Below, one piece after another: positions 1 to 9,613 of a stretch of 64,000 nucleotides of DNA. Origin of the DNA: Limnochorda sp. L945t (GTDB lineage Bacteria > Bacillota > Limnochordia > Limnochordales > Geochordaceae); assembly GCF_035593305.1 (NCBI RefSeq), contig NZ_CP141615.1, positions 1,798,001 through 1,862,000 on the forward strand, in the 5' to 3' direction. Position 1 is the stretch's first letter; every line of letters starts with the position of its first letter. A program made the position numbers and the translations under genes. A model generated the notes under the pieces. That model saw only the letters and a program-made list of their open reading frames with translations. It was not told the DNA's origin and made no database searches.

Positions 1-1
1 G

Positions 2-148
2 CTCCTGGTCGGGCTGCTGCCGCCGCACTGGAGGGTGCGCCCCGCAGGCCCCTGGTGGTGGAGCGGCGGGGTCTACGGGGCCGAGGCGAGCATCCTCGCC
101 GTCCTGGCCTGGCTTGCCCTGGCGCTGGGGATCGGGATAGCTTCATGA
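2..148 (+). CDS. C-terminal end of a membrane protein, possibly CPBP-family intramembrane protease (partial)
   Basis: Only the last 48 codons are inside the window, ending at a TGA that overlaps the next ATG by four bases. The readable tail has a Trp/Gly-rich turn followed by a Tyr-Gly-Ala-Glu-Ala-Ser stretch and one hydrophobic helix rich in Leu and Ala. The Gly-x-Glu-Ala-Ser pattern just before a last transmembrane helix resembles the end of CPBP (CAAX/bacteriocin-processing) proteases, but the catalytic motifs lie outside the window. The ATGA overlap with namA suggests co-transcription. The family call is tentative; a membrane protein C-terminus is the safer statement. Confidence 0.45.
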   Translation, partial: LLVGLLPPHWRVRPAGPWWWSGGVYGAEASILAVLAWLALALGIGIAS

Positions 149-1218
149 TCGCGGGAGGTCTCCAAGCGGTGTCGACGTTGCTTTCCCCCTACGCTTTGCG
201 CCGTGTCACGCTGCGTAACCGTATCGTGATGTCTCCTATGTGCCAGTACTCGGCAGGCGAGGACGGGCAGGTCACCGACTGGCACCTCGTCCACTACGGC
301 AGCCGGGCCGCCGGCGGCGTGGGGCTCGTCATGGTCGAGGCCACGGCCGTCGAGCCTCGCGGCCGCATCAGCACCCAGGATCTGGGGTTGTACGACCCCC
401 GCCAGCTTCCGGGGTTGCGGCGGCTGGTGGAGTTCATCCACAGCCAGGGCGCGGCCGCGGGGATCCAGATTGCCCACGCCGGGCGCAAGGCGTTCTCCGC
501 CTCCAAAGGGCGGGGGCCGCAGCATCCGGTCGCGCCCAGCGCCGTTCCCTTCGCCGAGGGCTGGGTAGTGCCCCACGAGCTCTCTGCCGATGAGATGGAC
601 CGGGTCGCGCAGGCCTTCGTGCAGGCGGCCCGCTGGGCGGCCGAGGTGGGGTTCGACGTGCTGGAGCTCCACGCTGCCCACGGGTACTTGCTCCACGAGT
701 TCCTGTCGCCCCTCTCCAATCGCCGCGCCGACGAGCACGGGGGAAGCCTGGAAGGGCGCATGCGCTTCCCGGTGCGAGTGGCACGGGCCGTCAGGGAGGC
801 GTGGCCCCAGGGGCGTCCCATGCTGGTGCGGCTCTCGACGACCGACTGGATCCCCGGCGGCTTCGACGTGGAGCAAGCCGTGGCGGTGGCAAGGGCGCTC
901 CAGGAGGCCGGCGTCGATGCCATCGACTGCTCGTCCGGGGGCATGGCAGGCGCCGCGGTGGCCGAATACCCCGGGTTCAACGTCCCGGCAGCCCGTCGTC
1001 TCCGTCACGAGGCCAAGATCCCCACGATCGCCGTGGGGCTCATCACCAGGCCCGAGCACGCCGAGGCCATCCTGCGGCAGGGGGACGCCGACCTGGTGGC
1101 CCTGGGCAGGGCGCTGCTGCGGGAGCCTCACTGGCCGCTCCATGCCGCCCGCACCCTCGGCGACGCCGCACCGTGGCCCCGGCAGTACCTGCGCGCAAAA
1201 GAGCGCGTCGACCTCTAA
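145..1218 (+). CDS. namA: Old yellow enzyme family NADPH-dependent ene-reductase (YqjM/NamA type)
   Basis: FMN-dependent TIM-barrel oxidoreductase that reduces activated C=C bonds of enals, enones and nitro compounds using NADPH; cytoplasmic. The protein aligns along its whole length with Bacillus YqjM: N-terminal Arg-Asn-Arg-Ile-Val-Met-Ser-Pro-Met-Cys segment with the redox-tuning Cys at about residue 33, a substrate-binding His pair in the HAAHGYLLHEFLSPLSN segment, and a C-terminal GRALLREP phosphate-binding turn. At about 357 residues it is slightly longer than YqjM (338). The start at the ATG overlapping the upstream stop is chosen because the conserved barrel begins about 13 residues later; a longer in-frame reading has no similarity. 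The Cys in place of Thr marks the thermostable-type YqjM subclass. Known family, high certainty of class; physiological substrate unknown. Confidence 0.93.
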   Translation: MIAGGLQAVSTLLSPYALRRVTLRNRIVMSPMCQYSAGEDGQVTDWHLVHYGSRAAGGVGLVMVEATAVEPRGRISTQDLGLYDPRQLPGLRRLVEFIHSQGAAAGIQIAHAGRKAFSASKGRGPQHPVAPSAVPFAEGWVVPHELSADEMDRVAQAFVQAARWAAEVGFDVLELHAAHGYLLHEFLSPLSNRRADEHGGSLEGRMRFPVRVARAVREAWPQGRPMLVRLSTTDWIPGGFDVEQAVAVARALQEAGVDAIDCSSGGMAGAAVAEYPGFNVPAARRLRHEAKIPTIAVGLITRPEHAEAILRQGDADLVALGRALLREPHWPLHAARTLGDAAPWPRQYLRAKERVDL

Positions 1219-1246
1219 AGAGAGCGGGGCCGGCTAGCGGGGCCGG

Positions 1247-2559
1247 CTAGGAGCCCTGGCGCAGGGCCGCCAGCCACCCCGTACGGCGGGTGAGCAGGAT
1301 CGAGCCCCGGTACACCCGCTCGGCCAGCAAGAGCGTCAGCCACGCCGCCACCAAGGACGTGGCGACGCTGATCAGGATGTGGCTGACCGGTACCGCCGTC
1401 ATGACCAACCGGGTAAACATCGCCATCGGCCCCACGAACGGCACCATCGAGCCGACGACCGCAACCCGGCCTGTCGGGTCGGCCATGCCGACGGCCGCCA
1501 CCATGTAGGCGGCCAGGATCAGCAGCACGGGCGGCCAGACCGTCTGGTTGGCCTCCTCGGGCCGGCTGGCGAGCGAGGCCGAGGCAGCGAACAGCGCCGA
1601 GTAGCTCATGAATCCCAGCAAGAAAAAGAGGATGAGGTACCCCAACAGCCACGGCGGCACCGCCGAAAGCTCCACCGGAAAGCCGACCAGCCGGCTCAGC
1701 TGCTGCTGCAGCGCCGTGCGCTGGATCACCAGCGCCACCGCCGCGGCCGCCCCCCACGCCAGGTACTGCACCAGCGACGTCAGCGACACGCCCAGGAGCT
1801 TGCCGCGCAGGATCTGGGACGGCCGGGCGCCGACCAGTACCATCTCCACGACCCGGTTACCCTTCTCCGCCGCCACCCCGTTGGACACCGCCTGGCCGTA
1901 CAGGATGAGCGTCATGTAGAGGGCGAACATCAACAGGTACGCCATCCAGAAGCTTATCATCTCGCCGAGGTCGGACGCACTCCCGGCCGCCACCGGGGAG
2001 CGGTGCGCGGCCTCGGGGGGCTTGATCTCCTCCACCTCCACCTGCGCAGGAGCCTGCAGCCCTGCCACCTGCTCGGGAGCGATGCCCCATCGCCGGGCCC
2101 GGTCGGCTACCGCCACCGGCGTGGCGAGCTGCTGCACCCCCCGCACCACCGCCCCGGAGACCTCCTTGCCTCCTACGACCCAGCGCAACTCGCCCGCCTG
2201 GTCCCGGTCCACGTACAGGAACTCGCCGATCTTGCCGTCGGCGGCCGCCTGCTTGAGCTGCTCGAGCGAGGGAGCGGCCTCGCCGGCGAAGGCCTCGGTC
2301 TCGGCGGCGCGCTTCCAGACGATGTGGGGCCGCACGAGCTCGGGCATGGCCGCCTGCACCCCTTGCAGGGCGCCGGCCGCCTGCCCCGTCCGATCCGACA
2401 CCACGACCGTCGTCTCGGTGGGAGCCGTCCACCGGGCCAACAGCCCCGGCAGGAACGACAACGAAAGGATGGCCAACACGCCGACGATGGTGCCGAAGAG
2501 AAACGCGCGCGAGGCGACCAGCACCCTGAACTCCCGCTTGGCCAGCACCCAGACGGTCC

Positions 2560-2563
<4 letters not shown>
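1247..2563 (-). CDS. ABC-2 type transporter permease (NatB-like)
   Basis: Integral membrane half of an exporter-type ABC system. Residues about 15-35 form the first transmembrane helix, followed by a large extracytoplasmic domain of roughly 150 residues and then a cluster of hydrophobic helices between about 205 and 415, the layout of the NatB/YhaP family of ABC-2 permeases. It begins with GTG and overlaps the stop of the ATPase gene by four bases (GTGA), so translation is probably coupled. Function in the family ranges from sodium export to antibiotic or peptide efflux; the substrate cannot be read from sequence. Ends shortly after the convergent namA gene, with only about 28 bases between the stops. 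Confidence 0.85.
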
Positions 2564-3540
<977 letters not shown>

Positions 3541-3582
3541 GGAAGCCCCTCCAGCCCCCTCTGACGGGGCAGGCGGCGGGGA

Positions 3583-4500
3583 TCAACCGAAGCGCCCCGT
3601 CACGTACGCCTCGGTGCGTTCGTCCGTGGGGTTGGTGAAGATGTCGTCGGTTGGGCCGTACTCCACCAGTTCGCCCAGGAGCATGAAGGCCGTGTAGTCG
3701 CTGACCCGAGCCGCCTGTTGCATGTTGTGGGTCACGATCACGATGGTGTAGGTTCGACGCAGTTCGCCGATGAGCTCCTCGAGTTTGCCCGAGGAGATGG
3801 GGTCGAGGGCCGACGTCGGTTCGTCCATGAGCAGCACCTCGGGTTCCACGGCCAGCGCCCGGGCCACGCACAGCCGCTGCTGCTGCCCGCCCGACAGGGC
3901 CATGGCGTTGTCGTGGAGGCGGTCTTTCACCTCGTCCCACAGCGCCGCCATCCGCAGGCTGCGCTCGACCACCTCGGCGACGAGCCGGCGGTTGCGAATG
4001 CCGACCAGGTGCAGGCCCGCGGCCACGTTGTCGAAGATCGACATGGTCGGGAAGGGATTGGGCTTCTGGAACACCATGCCGACCTTGCGCCGCACCTCCA
4101 CGGGGTCGACACGGGGATCGTAGATGTTGCGGCCGGCGAGCAGCACCCGCCCGCTCACCCGGGCCCCCGGGAGCACCTCGTGCAGGCGGTTGAAGCAGCG
4201 GATGAGGGTCGACTTGCCGCAGCCGGAAGGGCCGATGATGGCCGTGACGGCGCGGGAGCGAATCGGCAGCGTGACCGACCGCAGGGCCTGGGTGCTGCCG
4301 TACCAGGCGCTCAGGTTTTCGGCAGCCATGGCGAGCTCCTCGCCGGCCTCGGCCGCCGCCGCGCGCACCTGGGCCCGGGGGCGAGTCAACTCCCTGAGGG
4401 GCGCCGACAGCGCCGCCGCCCCGTCCAGCCCGCCATCGGGAGCGGGCCTGCTCGCAAAGGAACGCACCATCCCCGCCACGTCCTTCGACTCCTTCCTCAC
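3583..4500 (-). CDS. pstB: Phosphate ABC transporter ATP-binding protein PstB
   Basis: Energises high-affinity phosphate import with PstC and PstA. Visible are Walker [10 protein letters not shown], the PstB-specific Q-loop segment [16 protein letters not shown], the signature [10 protein letters not shown], Walker [13 protein letters not shown] and the switch His in THNMQQA. The Asn-Pro-Phe-Pro motif is diagnostic of PstB. Start is uncertain: the GTG at 4500 overlaps the pstA stop as GTGA and the following 57 codons have the same very high third-position GC as the gene body, so they look coding. An ATG at 4329 preceded by GAGGAG would give the usual 248-residue length. The longer form is listed. 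It is the last gene of pstSCAB. Confidence 0.9.
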   Translation of the reverse strand: MRKESKDVAGMVRSFASRPAPDGGLDGAAALSAPLRELTRPRAQVRAAAAEAGEELAMAAENLSAWYGSTQALRSVTLPIRSRAVTAIIGPSGCGKSTLIRCFNRLHEVLPGARVSGRVLLAGRNIYDPRVDPVEVRRKVGMVFQKPNPFPTMSIFDNVAAGLHLVGIRNRRLVAEVVERSLRMAALWDEVKDRLHDNAMALSGGQQQRLCVARALAVEPEVLLMDEPTSALDPISSGKLEELIGELRRTYTIVIVTHNMQQAARVSDYTAFMLLGELVEYGPTDDIFTNPTDERTEAYVTGRFG

Positions 4501-5402
4501 GACCGCCCACCCCGGCCGGCGGTGCGGGCCGTCGCCAGGCGGGCCAGGATGCTGGTGACGAGCACCATGCCGACCAGCACCAGGGCCGCGCCCCAGGCCT
4601 GCCTGTGCCAATCTTCGTACGGCGACTTGGCGTACACGTAAAGTTGCAGCGGCAACGCCGCTACGGGCTCGTTAAACGATCGCGGCCAGAAACGGTTGCC
4701 AAGGGCCGTGAACAACAGCGGCGCCGTTTCCCCGGCGACCCGGGCCAGGGCCAGCAGCACACCCGTCACGATACCGGGAAGCGCGCTCGGGATGATGACC
4801 GAGAGCACCGTGCGCCACATCGGGACGCCCAGCGCCAACGACGCCTCCCGGATGGAGTGGGGCACGAGGCGGATCATCTCCTCGGTCGTGCGCGTCACGA
4901 CGGGCAGCATCAGTACCGCCAGGGCGAAGCTGCCGGCCCAACCGGAGAAGTGGCCCGTCGGCCGGACGAGCACCGTGTAGGCGAAGATGCCGACGACGAT
5001 GGACGGCACCCCGGTCAGCGCGTCGGTGATCGCCCGCACCCACTCCGCCAGCCTGGTGTTGCCGAACTCCGACAAGAACACCCCGGCCAGCACCCCGACC
5101 GGCACCGCCATTACCCCGGCGAAGGTCACCAGCTGGACGGTGCCGACGATGGCGTTGGCCATCCCTCCGCCAGGCTCGCCCACGGGCTTCGGCAGCGAGG
5201 TGAGAAACTCCCAGTCGATGGCCGAAAGCCCCTGACGGGCGACCCACAGGAGGATGCTCCCGAGCGGGATCACCGCCACGGCGACCGCCGCCATCGACAG
5301 GACGACCGAGAGCCGATCCCTCAAGCGACGGCCCCAGCTCACCCCGCCGCGAAGCGCACCGGCCACGGCCGCCATTTCGTGCGTCCCGTCGTAGACCGCC
5401 AC
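4497..5402 (-). CDS. pstA: Phosphate ABC transporter permease PstA
   Basis: One of two membrane subunits of the phosphate importer. About six transmembrane helices are visible, with the permease EAA-type loop around [10 protein letters not shown] and a PstA-type C-terminal segment in which an aromatic-rich loop (Leu-Tyr-Val-Tyr-Ala-Lys-Ser-Pro) precedes the last helix. At 301 residues it has the normal length. The GTG start lies three bases after the pstC stop (TAG GCC GTG), so the two are tightly coupled, and its own stop overlaps pstB. Confidence 0.92.
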   Translation of the reverse strand: MAVYDGTHEMAAVAGALRGGVSWGRRLRDRLSVVLSMAAVAVAVIPLGSILLWVARQGLSAIDWEFLTSLPKPVGEPGGGMANAIVGTVQLVTFAGVMAVPVGVLAGVFLSEFGNTRLAEWVRAITDALTGVPSIVVGIFAYTVLVRPTGHFSGWAGSFALAVLMLPVVTRTTEEMIRLVPHSIREASLALGVPMWRTVLSVIIPSALPGIVTGVLLALARVAGETAPLLFTALGNRFWPRSFNEPVAALPLQLYVYAKSPYEDWHRQAWGAALVLVGMVLVTSILARLATARTAGRGGRS

Positions 5403-5405
5403 GGC

Positions 5406-6353
5406 CTACAGCCTCCCCGACGCGGTGGAGACGCCCCGCGCCACCCGCTGCACCAGCGCCCGGGCCGCCAGGTTGAGCAGGAAGGTCAGCAAGAACAGCA
5501 TCAGCCCCACTTCGAAAAGCGTGGAAAGGTAGAGGTCGTCCACCGCCTCGGCGAACTCGTTGGCGATCACGCTCGCCATCGTCGCCCCCAGGTCGAAGAG
5601 CGATGCGGTCACCTGGGGCCGGTTGCCGATGACCATCGTGACGGCCATCGTCTCTCCCAGCGCCCGGCCGAGGCCCAGGATGACGGCACCCAGGATACCC
5701 GCGCGGGCGTAACCCGTCGCCGCCATGCGGATCGCCTCCCACCGCGTGGCGCCCAGCGCCAGGGCCGCCTCGTGCTGGCTGCGAGGCACGGCGGCCAGCA
5801 CGTCACGGCTGATGGCGGCGATGGTGGGCGTCACCATGATGGCCAGCACCACGCCCGCCGCCAGCATGCCGAGGCCGTAAGGCGGCCCGGAGAAGAGCGG
5901 GAAATCTCCGAAGCGCATCCCGAGCGGGAGCTCGACGTAGTCCCGGATCAGGGGCACCAGCACGAACAGCCCCCATAGCCCGTACACGATGCTGGGGATG
6001 GCAGCGAGCAGCTCCACGACGAACGACAGGCTCTGGCGAAAGCGAGCCGGGCAATACTCCGCGAGGAATACGGCAATCCCGAAGCTCACGGGCACCGCCA
6101 GGGCCAGGGCCACCGCCGAGGTCACGAGCGTGCCGAAGAGGAACGGGAAGCCGCCGAACAAACGCCGCACCGGGTCCCAGTGGGTGTTGACCAGGAACGA
6201 GAAGCCGAAGGCGCGGATGGCCGGCCAGGAGGCGAGCAGCAACGAAAGCCCGATGGCCACCACGATCGCGACGATGGTGGCCGCCGACGCCTGGGTCAGC
6301 CAGCGAAACAGCCGGTCGCTGAAGCGCCCCTTCGATCCCACGGCCTGTGCCAT
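5406..6353 (-). CDS. pstC: Phosphate ABC transporter permease PstC
   Basis: Second membrane subunit of the phosphate importer. The sequence has a hydrophobic N-terminal helix, the PstC periplasmic segment (Val-Asn-Thr-His-Trp-Asp-Pro) that follows it, the family motif Ala-Ile-Pro-Ser-Ile-Val-Tyr-Gly-Leu-Trp-Gly, and the cytoplasmic EAA loop Gln-His-Glu-Ala-Ala-Leu-Ala-Leu-Gly-Ala-Thr. Length (315) is normal. It follows pstS after a 113-base gap, the usual place for differential expression of the abundant binding protein, and directly precedes pstA. Confidence 0.92.
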   Translation of the reverse strand: MAQAVGSKGRFSDRLFRWLTQASAATIVAIVVAIGLSLLLASWPAIRAFGFSFLVNTHWDPVRRLFGGFPFLFGTLVTSAVALALAVPVSFGIAVFLAEYCPARFRQSLSFVVELLAAIPSIVYGLWGLFVLVPLIRDYVELPLGMRFGDFPLFSGPPYGLGMLAAGVVLAIMVTPTIAAISRDVLAAVPRSQHEAALALGATRWEAIRMAATGYARAGILGAVILGLGRALGETMAVTMVIGNRPQVTASLFDLGATMASVIANEFAEAVDDLYLSTLFEVGLMLFLLTFLLNLAARALVQRVARGVSTASGRL

Positions 6354-6466
6354 CCCCCCTCGCCCTCATGCCCACCCGGCATGGCCGCTGCAAGGCGCGG
6401 GCCGAGCGGCGAGCAAGCACCGGACCCTGCTCGCCGCTCTCCGCCTCATCCCGTGCCCTTCCTCGT

Positions 6467-7543
6467 TTACTTCTCGATCAGGGGCTTCCCCTGGTACGTA
6501 ATCTCGCGCAGCGTGCCCTCCAGCCGCTTCACCACGGCCTCAGGCAGCGGGGCATACTCGAGCGCAGGAGCATACTTCTGCCCGTCGTGCAGCGCCCACC
6601 ACAGGAAGTCGACCAGCGCCTTGCCCTTCACCGGATCGCTCTGCTCCTTGTAGACCAGGATCCAGGTGAAGGCCGCAATCGGGTAGCTGTCCTTGCCGGC
6701 CGCGTCCACCACGAGCACCCGGTAGTCCCTGGGCATCTCGATCCCGGCCGCCGCGTTGCTGGTCGTCTCGAGTGACGGGAGGACATAGTACCCGTCGCGG
6801 TTGCGCAGCGCTGCGTACGGCATCTTGTTTTGCAGCGCGTACGCCAGCTCCACGTACCCCACCGCACCCGGGATCTGCCGGACCTGGCCCGCGACGCCGT
6901 CGTTCTGCGGAGCGCCCACGCCCACCGGCCAGGAGACCGAGGTGCCGGCGCCAACTTTGGACTGCCACTCCGGGCTCACCTTGGAGAGGTAGCTCGTAAA
7001 GATGAACGTCGTGCCGCTGCCGTCGCTGCGGTGCACGACCGACACGGGCAGGTTGGGGAACCTGACGTCAGGGTTGAGGGAGGTGATGCGCGTGTCGTTC
7101 CACCGGGTGATCTTGCCGAGGAACAGGTCCGCCACCACGTCCGGCGTCAGCTTGATCGACTTGGTCACGCCGGGGACGTTGTAGGTGATCACCACGGCGC
7201 CCATGACCGTCGGAATGTGGACGAGCTCGCCCGGAGCAGCCTTCAACTGCTCATCGGTGAGGAAAGCGTCGCTGCCGCCGAAATCGACGGTCCTCTCGGT
7301 GATCTGGCGGATGCCGCCGCCGCTACCGATCGACTGGTAGTTGATCGTGATGTTGGGATGCAGCTTGTGGTACTCGTCGATCCACTTGCTGTAAATCGGG
7401 TAAGGGAAGGATGCGCCCGCACCGGTCAGGCTGACGGACTCGGCCGCCGCCGTCCCGACCCCCGCCACGGCCACCAGCAGTGCGGTCAGAGCTACGAAGG
7501 CGGACGCCACGTACCGGCGCAGAAAACGAGCGTGCTGCCTCAC
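6467..7543 (-). CDS. pstS: Phosphate-binding protein PstS
   Basis: Extracytoplasmic phosphate receptor of the Pst system. After an N-terminal signal (basic RRY, hydrophobic stretch, Ala-Ala-Ala-Glu-Ser cleavage region near residue 35) comes the phosphate pocket GAGASFPYPIYSKW, then SGGGIRQI, DFGGSDAFLTDEQL and the RSDGSGTTFIFTSYL segment; all are standard PstS ligand loops. There is no lipobox Cys, so it may be anchored differently or be secreted. The GTG at 7543 is preferred over a longer TTG reading because GGGAGG stands 8 bases upstream and the signal peptide then has a normal length. First gene of pstSCAB. Confidence 0.92.
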   Translation of the reverse strand: MRQHARFLRRYVASAFVALTALLVAVAGVGTAAAESVSLTGAGASFPYPIYSKWIDEYHKLHPNITINYQSIGSGGGIRQITERTVDFGGSDAFLTDEQLKAAPGELVHIPTVMGAVVITYNVPGVTKSIKLTPDVVADLFLGKITRWNDTRITSLNPDVRFPNLPVSVVHRSDGSGTTFIFTSYLSKVSPEWQSKVGAGTSVSWPVGVGAPQNDGVAGQVRQIPGAVGYVELAYALQNKMPYAALRNRDGYYVLPSLETTSNAAAGIEMPRDYRVLVVDAAGKDSYPIAAFTWILVYKEQSDPVKGKALVDFLWWALHDGQKYAPALEYAPLPEAVVKRLEGTLREITYQGKPLIEK

Positions 7544-7594
7544 CCACGGAGCCTCCCTTCGATTTCGCACGAGGACAGGCCTGTCCAACGTCCG

Positions 7595-7663
7595 CCGTAA
7601 CTCTCTCCGCCGGCCGTTAATGGCGCATCATCACCGCGTAAAAGGCTGCGTCGAAAACGTTAA
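7595..7663 (-). promoter_or_regulatory. Candidate PHO-box type direct repeats upstream of pstS
   Basis: Read on the minus strand, four related hexamers occur in the leader of pstS: TTAACG (7658-7663), TTTACG (7637-7642), TTAACG (7615-7620) and TTACGG (7595-7600). Their spacing is 20-22 bases, about two helical turns. PhoP/PhoB response regulators bind TT(A/T)AC-like direct repeats with helical phasing, although at an 11-base period. The position and repetition support a phosphate-starvation control region; the regulator is not in the window. Confidence 0.4.
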
Positions 7664-7700
7664 GAATGTGCAACGAAGGGGTGAACGGGCCGCAACGGTT

Positions 7701-8630
7701 TCAGCGGGGGCCCTCCTCCCGGCGGGCCTCCTCCGGTGGCCGGACCCCGCCGTTCGGCCGCGCGCCGTCGGGGGAGGGCTCCACGTGGACCGTGACGTCG
7801 AGGAGCTCGGGGACGTCGCGATGGAGCGAGCGCTCCACGGACTCGGCGATGGCGTGACCCTTCACGACGCTGATGGCCGGGTCCACCTTGATGACCAGGT
7901 CGGCCAGCACCCGGGTGCCGTGCAACCGGGCACGTAACCGGGAGAGGCTGTGCACGCCCGGGGTGGCCTCGACGGCCTCCCGCATCCGCTGCATGACCGG
8001 CTCCGGCGGTGCCGTGTCGACCAGCTCCCGCGTCGCCTGCCAGTAGAGGCGCCCCGCGATGACAAGGATGACGCCCGCCACGATGAGGCCGGCGAGCGGG
8101 TCGAGCCACCGCCAGCCCAGGATGGCCCCGACCGCGGCGGCCACGGTCCCGAGGGAATCGAGGGCGTCGGTACGGTGATGCCAGGCGTTGGCCACCAGCG
8201 CCTCGCTCTGGAGCCGCCGCCCGGCCGCGAGCGTGTACCAGTACATCCACTCCTTGGCCCCGATGGTCAACAGAGCCACCGCCGGGGCAACCCAGGTCGG
8301 CCGCTCCGCTCGCCCGAAGGCCACGAGGGCCCGCCAGCCGATGACGATGCCGATGGCCATGAGCGCCAGCATGAGGACCCGGGTGATCTCCGATTCGACC
8401 CGCCGGTGCCCGTACGGGTGATCGGCGTCGGGCGGTCGATCCCCCCAGCGCAGGGCGGCCACGAAACCGAGGGTCGTGCCGATGTCGGTGAGCGACTCGA
8501 AGCCGTCGGCGACCACCGCGTAGCTGCGCCCGGCGATGCCCGCCGCGATCTTGACGGCCGACAGTGCCAGGTTGATCACGATGGTGACGAACGCAACCCG
8601 GACGCCCTCGGAGACCCGCCGGGAAGTCAT
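7701..8630 (-). CDS. Cation diffusion facilitator family transporter
   Basis: Proton-coupled divalent metal exporter of the CDF family. About six transmembrane helices in the first 210 residues are followed by a roughly 85-residue cytoplasmic metal-sensing domain. Candidate metal-site residues are Asp42 and Asp49 in helix 2 (DGFESLTD, where many zinc transporters have DxxHSxxD) and His151 with Asp155 in helix 5 (HHRTD). The Glu in place of His in the helix 2 site argues against a simple zinc exporter and could indicate iron or manganese; that is inference. Upstream of pstS on the same strand but separated by about 157 bases, so probably an independent transcript. Confidence 0.88.
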   Translation of the reverse strand: MTSRRVSEGVRVAFVTIVINLALSAVKIAAGIAGRSYAVVADGFESLTDIGTTLGFVAALRWGDRPPDADHPYGHRRVESEITRVLMLALMAIGIVIGWRALVAFGRAERPTWVAPAVALLTIGAKEWMYWYTLAAGRRLQSEALVANAWHHRTDALDSLGTVAAAVGAILGWRWLDPLAGLIVAGVILVIAGRLYWQATRELVDTAPPEPVMQRMREAVEATPGVHSLSRLRARLHGTRVLADLVIKVDPAISVVKGHAIAESVERSLHRDVPELLDVTVHVEPSPDGARPNGGVRPPEEARREEGPR

Positions 8631-8782
8631 GGGCCGCCCCTCCCTTCCCCGCGGTGCAGTCTAACCACGTACGAGGCCGTTAGCCAAGGTGCCCCGCGCA
8701 GTTTAGACTCGGCGAAAGCGGAGACGAGACCATCCCGTGCCGGCGCGCCGGCCCCGTGTGCAGGGCTCCGATGTGCGGGCCT

Positions 8783-9499
8783 TCACGGAGCCCTCGGCCC
8801 GAAAATGGCGGTGCCGACGCGCACCAGCGTGGCGCCCTCTTCCACGGCGATGGGGAAGTCGGAGGACATGCCCATGGAAAGTTCCCCGAAAGACGGCCCG
8901 GCCGTCCCTTCCTCACGGATGCGGTCCCGCAGCTGCCTCAAGAGGCGAAAGGCCCGCCGTACCGCCTCCTGGTCGGTAGTGTGGGGGCCGATGGTCATGA
9001 GCCCGCGGACCTCCAGGGACGGCAGCTTCGCCGCCTCCCGGACGAGCTCCGCCGCCTCTTCCGGGGCCACGCCGTACTTGGTGGGCTCGCCGGAGGTGTT
9101 GACCTCGACGAGCACCGCAAGCCGCCGCCCGATGCGCTGCAACTGCCGGTCGAGCTCCGTGGCGAGCTCCAGGCGGTCGAGGGAATGGAGCATCGCAATC
9201 ACCGGCACCACGTGGCGTACCTTGTTGCGCTGCAGGTGGCCGATCATGTGCCAGCTGACGGCTGCCTCCCCCGCCAGTTCCTGCGTCTTCGGCATCAGCT
9301 CCTGCACCCGGTTTTCTCCGAAGATGCGCTGTCCCACCGCGACGGCCTCCCGGATGCGGGCCGCCTGCACGCCCTTGGTGACGGCGACCAGCCGGACGGC
9401 AGCAGGGTCTCGCCCGGCTCTTCGGGCGGCAGTCTCGATACTTGCGCGGACGGCCGCCAGGCGGTGCGCCACGGAGGTATCTTGCAGCGGATCGGCCAT
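8783..9499 (-). CDS. yggS: YggS family pyridoxal phosphate homeostasis protein (PLPBP)
   Basis: Single-domain fold-type III PLP-binding protein that buffers PLP and affects amino-acid pools; no enzymatic activity is established in the family. Lys of the VAVTKGV segment at about residue 42 is the PLP-binding lysine. FGENRVQE, WHMIGHLQRNK, the NTSGEPTKYGV segment, RGLMTIGPH and the phosphate-binding SMGMSSDFPIAVEEGATLVRVGTAIFG end are all textbook. 238 residues, normal length. In many Gram-positive bacteria yggS sits beside sepF and ylmG; here it stands alone between a metal transporter and the amylase gene. Confidence 0.93.
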   Translation of the reverse strand: MADPLQDTSVAHRLAAVRASIETAARRAGRDPAAVRLVAVTKGVQAARIREAVAVGQRIFGENRVQELMPKTQELAGEAAVSWHMIGHLQRNKVRHVVPVIAMLHSLDRLELATELDRQLQRIGRRLAVLVEVNTSGEPTKYGVAPEEAAELVREAAKLPSLEVRGLMTIGPHTTDQEAVRRAFRLLRQLRDRIREEGTAGPSFGELSMGMSSDFPIAVEEGATLVRVGTAIFGPRAP

Positions 9500-9613
9500 C
9501 GTGCAAGAGCGGCTCCCTTCGTGGGACGGGCCCGGCCTCGACCGCCGGCTGCTCGTGCGGCGGGCGGCACCGTCGCAGCCCTGCCTCAGTATAAGCCTCT
9601 CACGGTGAGCGGG

